A stretch of DNA of 12,507 nucleotides from Candidatus Aminicenantota bacterium (GTDB taxonomy: Bacteria > Acidobacteriota > Aminicenantia > Aminicenantales > UBA8522). The translations under genes were made by a program, and so were the position numbers. The stretch is from NCBI GenBank assembly GCA_016934895.1, contig JAFGRZ010000140.1, positions 1-12,507 on the forward strand, written 5' to 3'. Below the pieces are notes generated by a model that saw nothing but the letters and a program-made list of their open reading frames with translations, searched no databases and had not been told where the DNA came from. How positions within the stretch are numbered: the stretch's first letter is position 1; the number at the start of each line of letters is the position of its first letter. This document shows positions 12,468 to 12,507 of the stretch, piece by piece.

Positions 12468-12507
12468 ATGAATCACCAACCGTACGTTCCCGAGAGCACC
12501 AATATGA
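12468..12507 (+). CDS. N-terminus of a truncated gene, possibly an OPT-family transporter
   Basis: Only 13 codons are present (MNHQPYVPESTNM) before the right edge. The start is well supported: AAAGGAG at 12455-12461 with a six-base spacer, and a sigma70-like promoter about 45 bases upstream. The PYVPESTN stretch resembles the opening of OPT-family oligopeptide transporters, which often begin with a YVP-x-x-T-N/S run just before the first membrane helix. With so few residues this is a hint only. That a gene starts here is much surer than what it is. Confidence 0.6.
   Translation, partial: MNHQPYVPESTNM

Overview
The window is a gene-dense, moderately GC-rich piece of a Gram-negative bacterial chromosome. 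It carries 12 protein-coding genes, two of them cut by the window edges, and no RNA genes, mobile elements or CRISPR arrays. A rod-shape MreBCD/PBP2/RodA system and a TolR/ExbD protein point to a didermic, rod-shaped organism. The secreted Ig/PKD-like protein with paired cysteines and the overall gene mix resemble uncultured Acidobacteriota/Aminicenantes-type genomes. That placement is inference; nothing here fixes the lineage.

Right part (12315 down to 4476, minus strand): a tightly packed operon mreB-mreC-mreD-mrdA(PBP2)-rodA followed by a large radical-SAM/DUF2344 fusion protein. Gaps between neighbours are 6, 12, 3, -8 (overlap) and 36 nt. A sigma70-like promoter lies just upstream of mreB, and a divergent promoter drives a truncated plus-strand gene at the right edge, possibly an OPT-family transporter. 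MreB filaments, the MreC/MreD membrane scaffold, the RodA glycosyltransferase and the PBP2 transpeptidase together form the elongasome that builds lateral-wall peptidoglycan. The role of the radical-SAM protein is unknown, although such proteins are often found beside rod-shape or RNase G genes.

Middle (4411 to 3263, minus): an acyl-CoA dehydrogenase with its own promoter, whose -35 box overlaps the stop codon of the radical-SAM gene. It faces a plus-strand lone ExbD/TolR gene (2735-3133), which has a near-consensus promoter but no ExbB/TolQ partner in the window.

Left part: a small TIGR04076-type protein (minus, 2581-2309) is divergent from exbD and convergent with a tandem-ACT-domain protein (plus, 1885-2280). 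The ACT gene is divergent from a class I glutamine amidotransferase (minus, 1769-1059). After that comes a secreted protein with two Ig/PKD-like units (minus, 954 to beyond the left edge). Most transcription units left of 4480 have a recognisable promoter of their own, so this half looks like a string of single-gene units.

No intergenic stretch exceeds about 155 bases. Nothing in the window is clearly a new system. The items most worth following are the radical-SAM/DUF2344 protein in the elongasome operon and the orphan ExbD.
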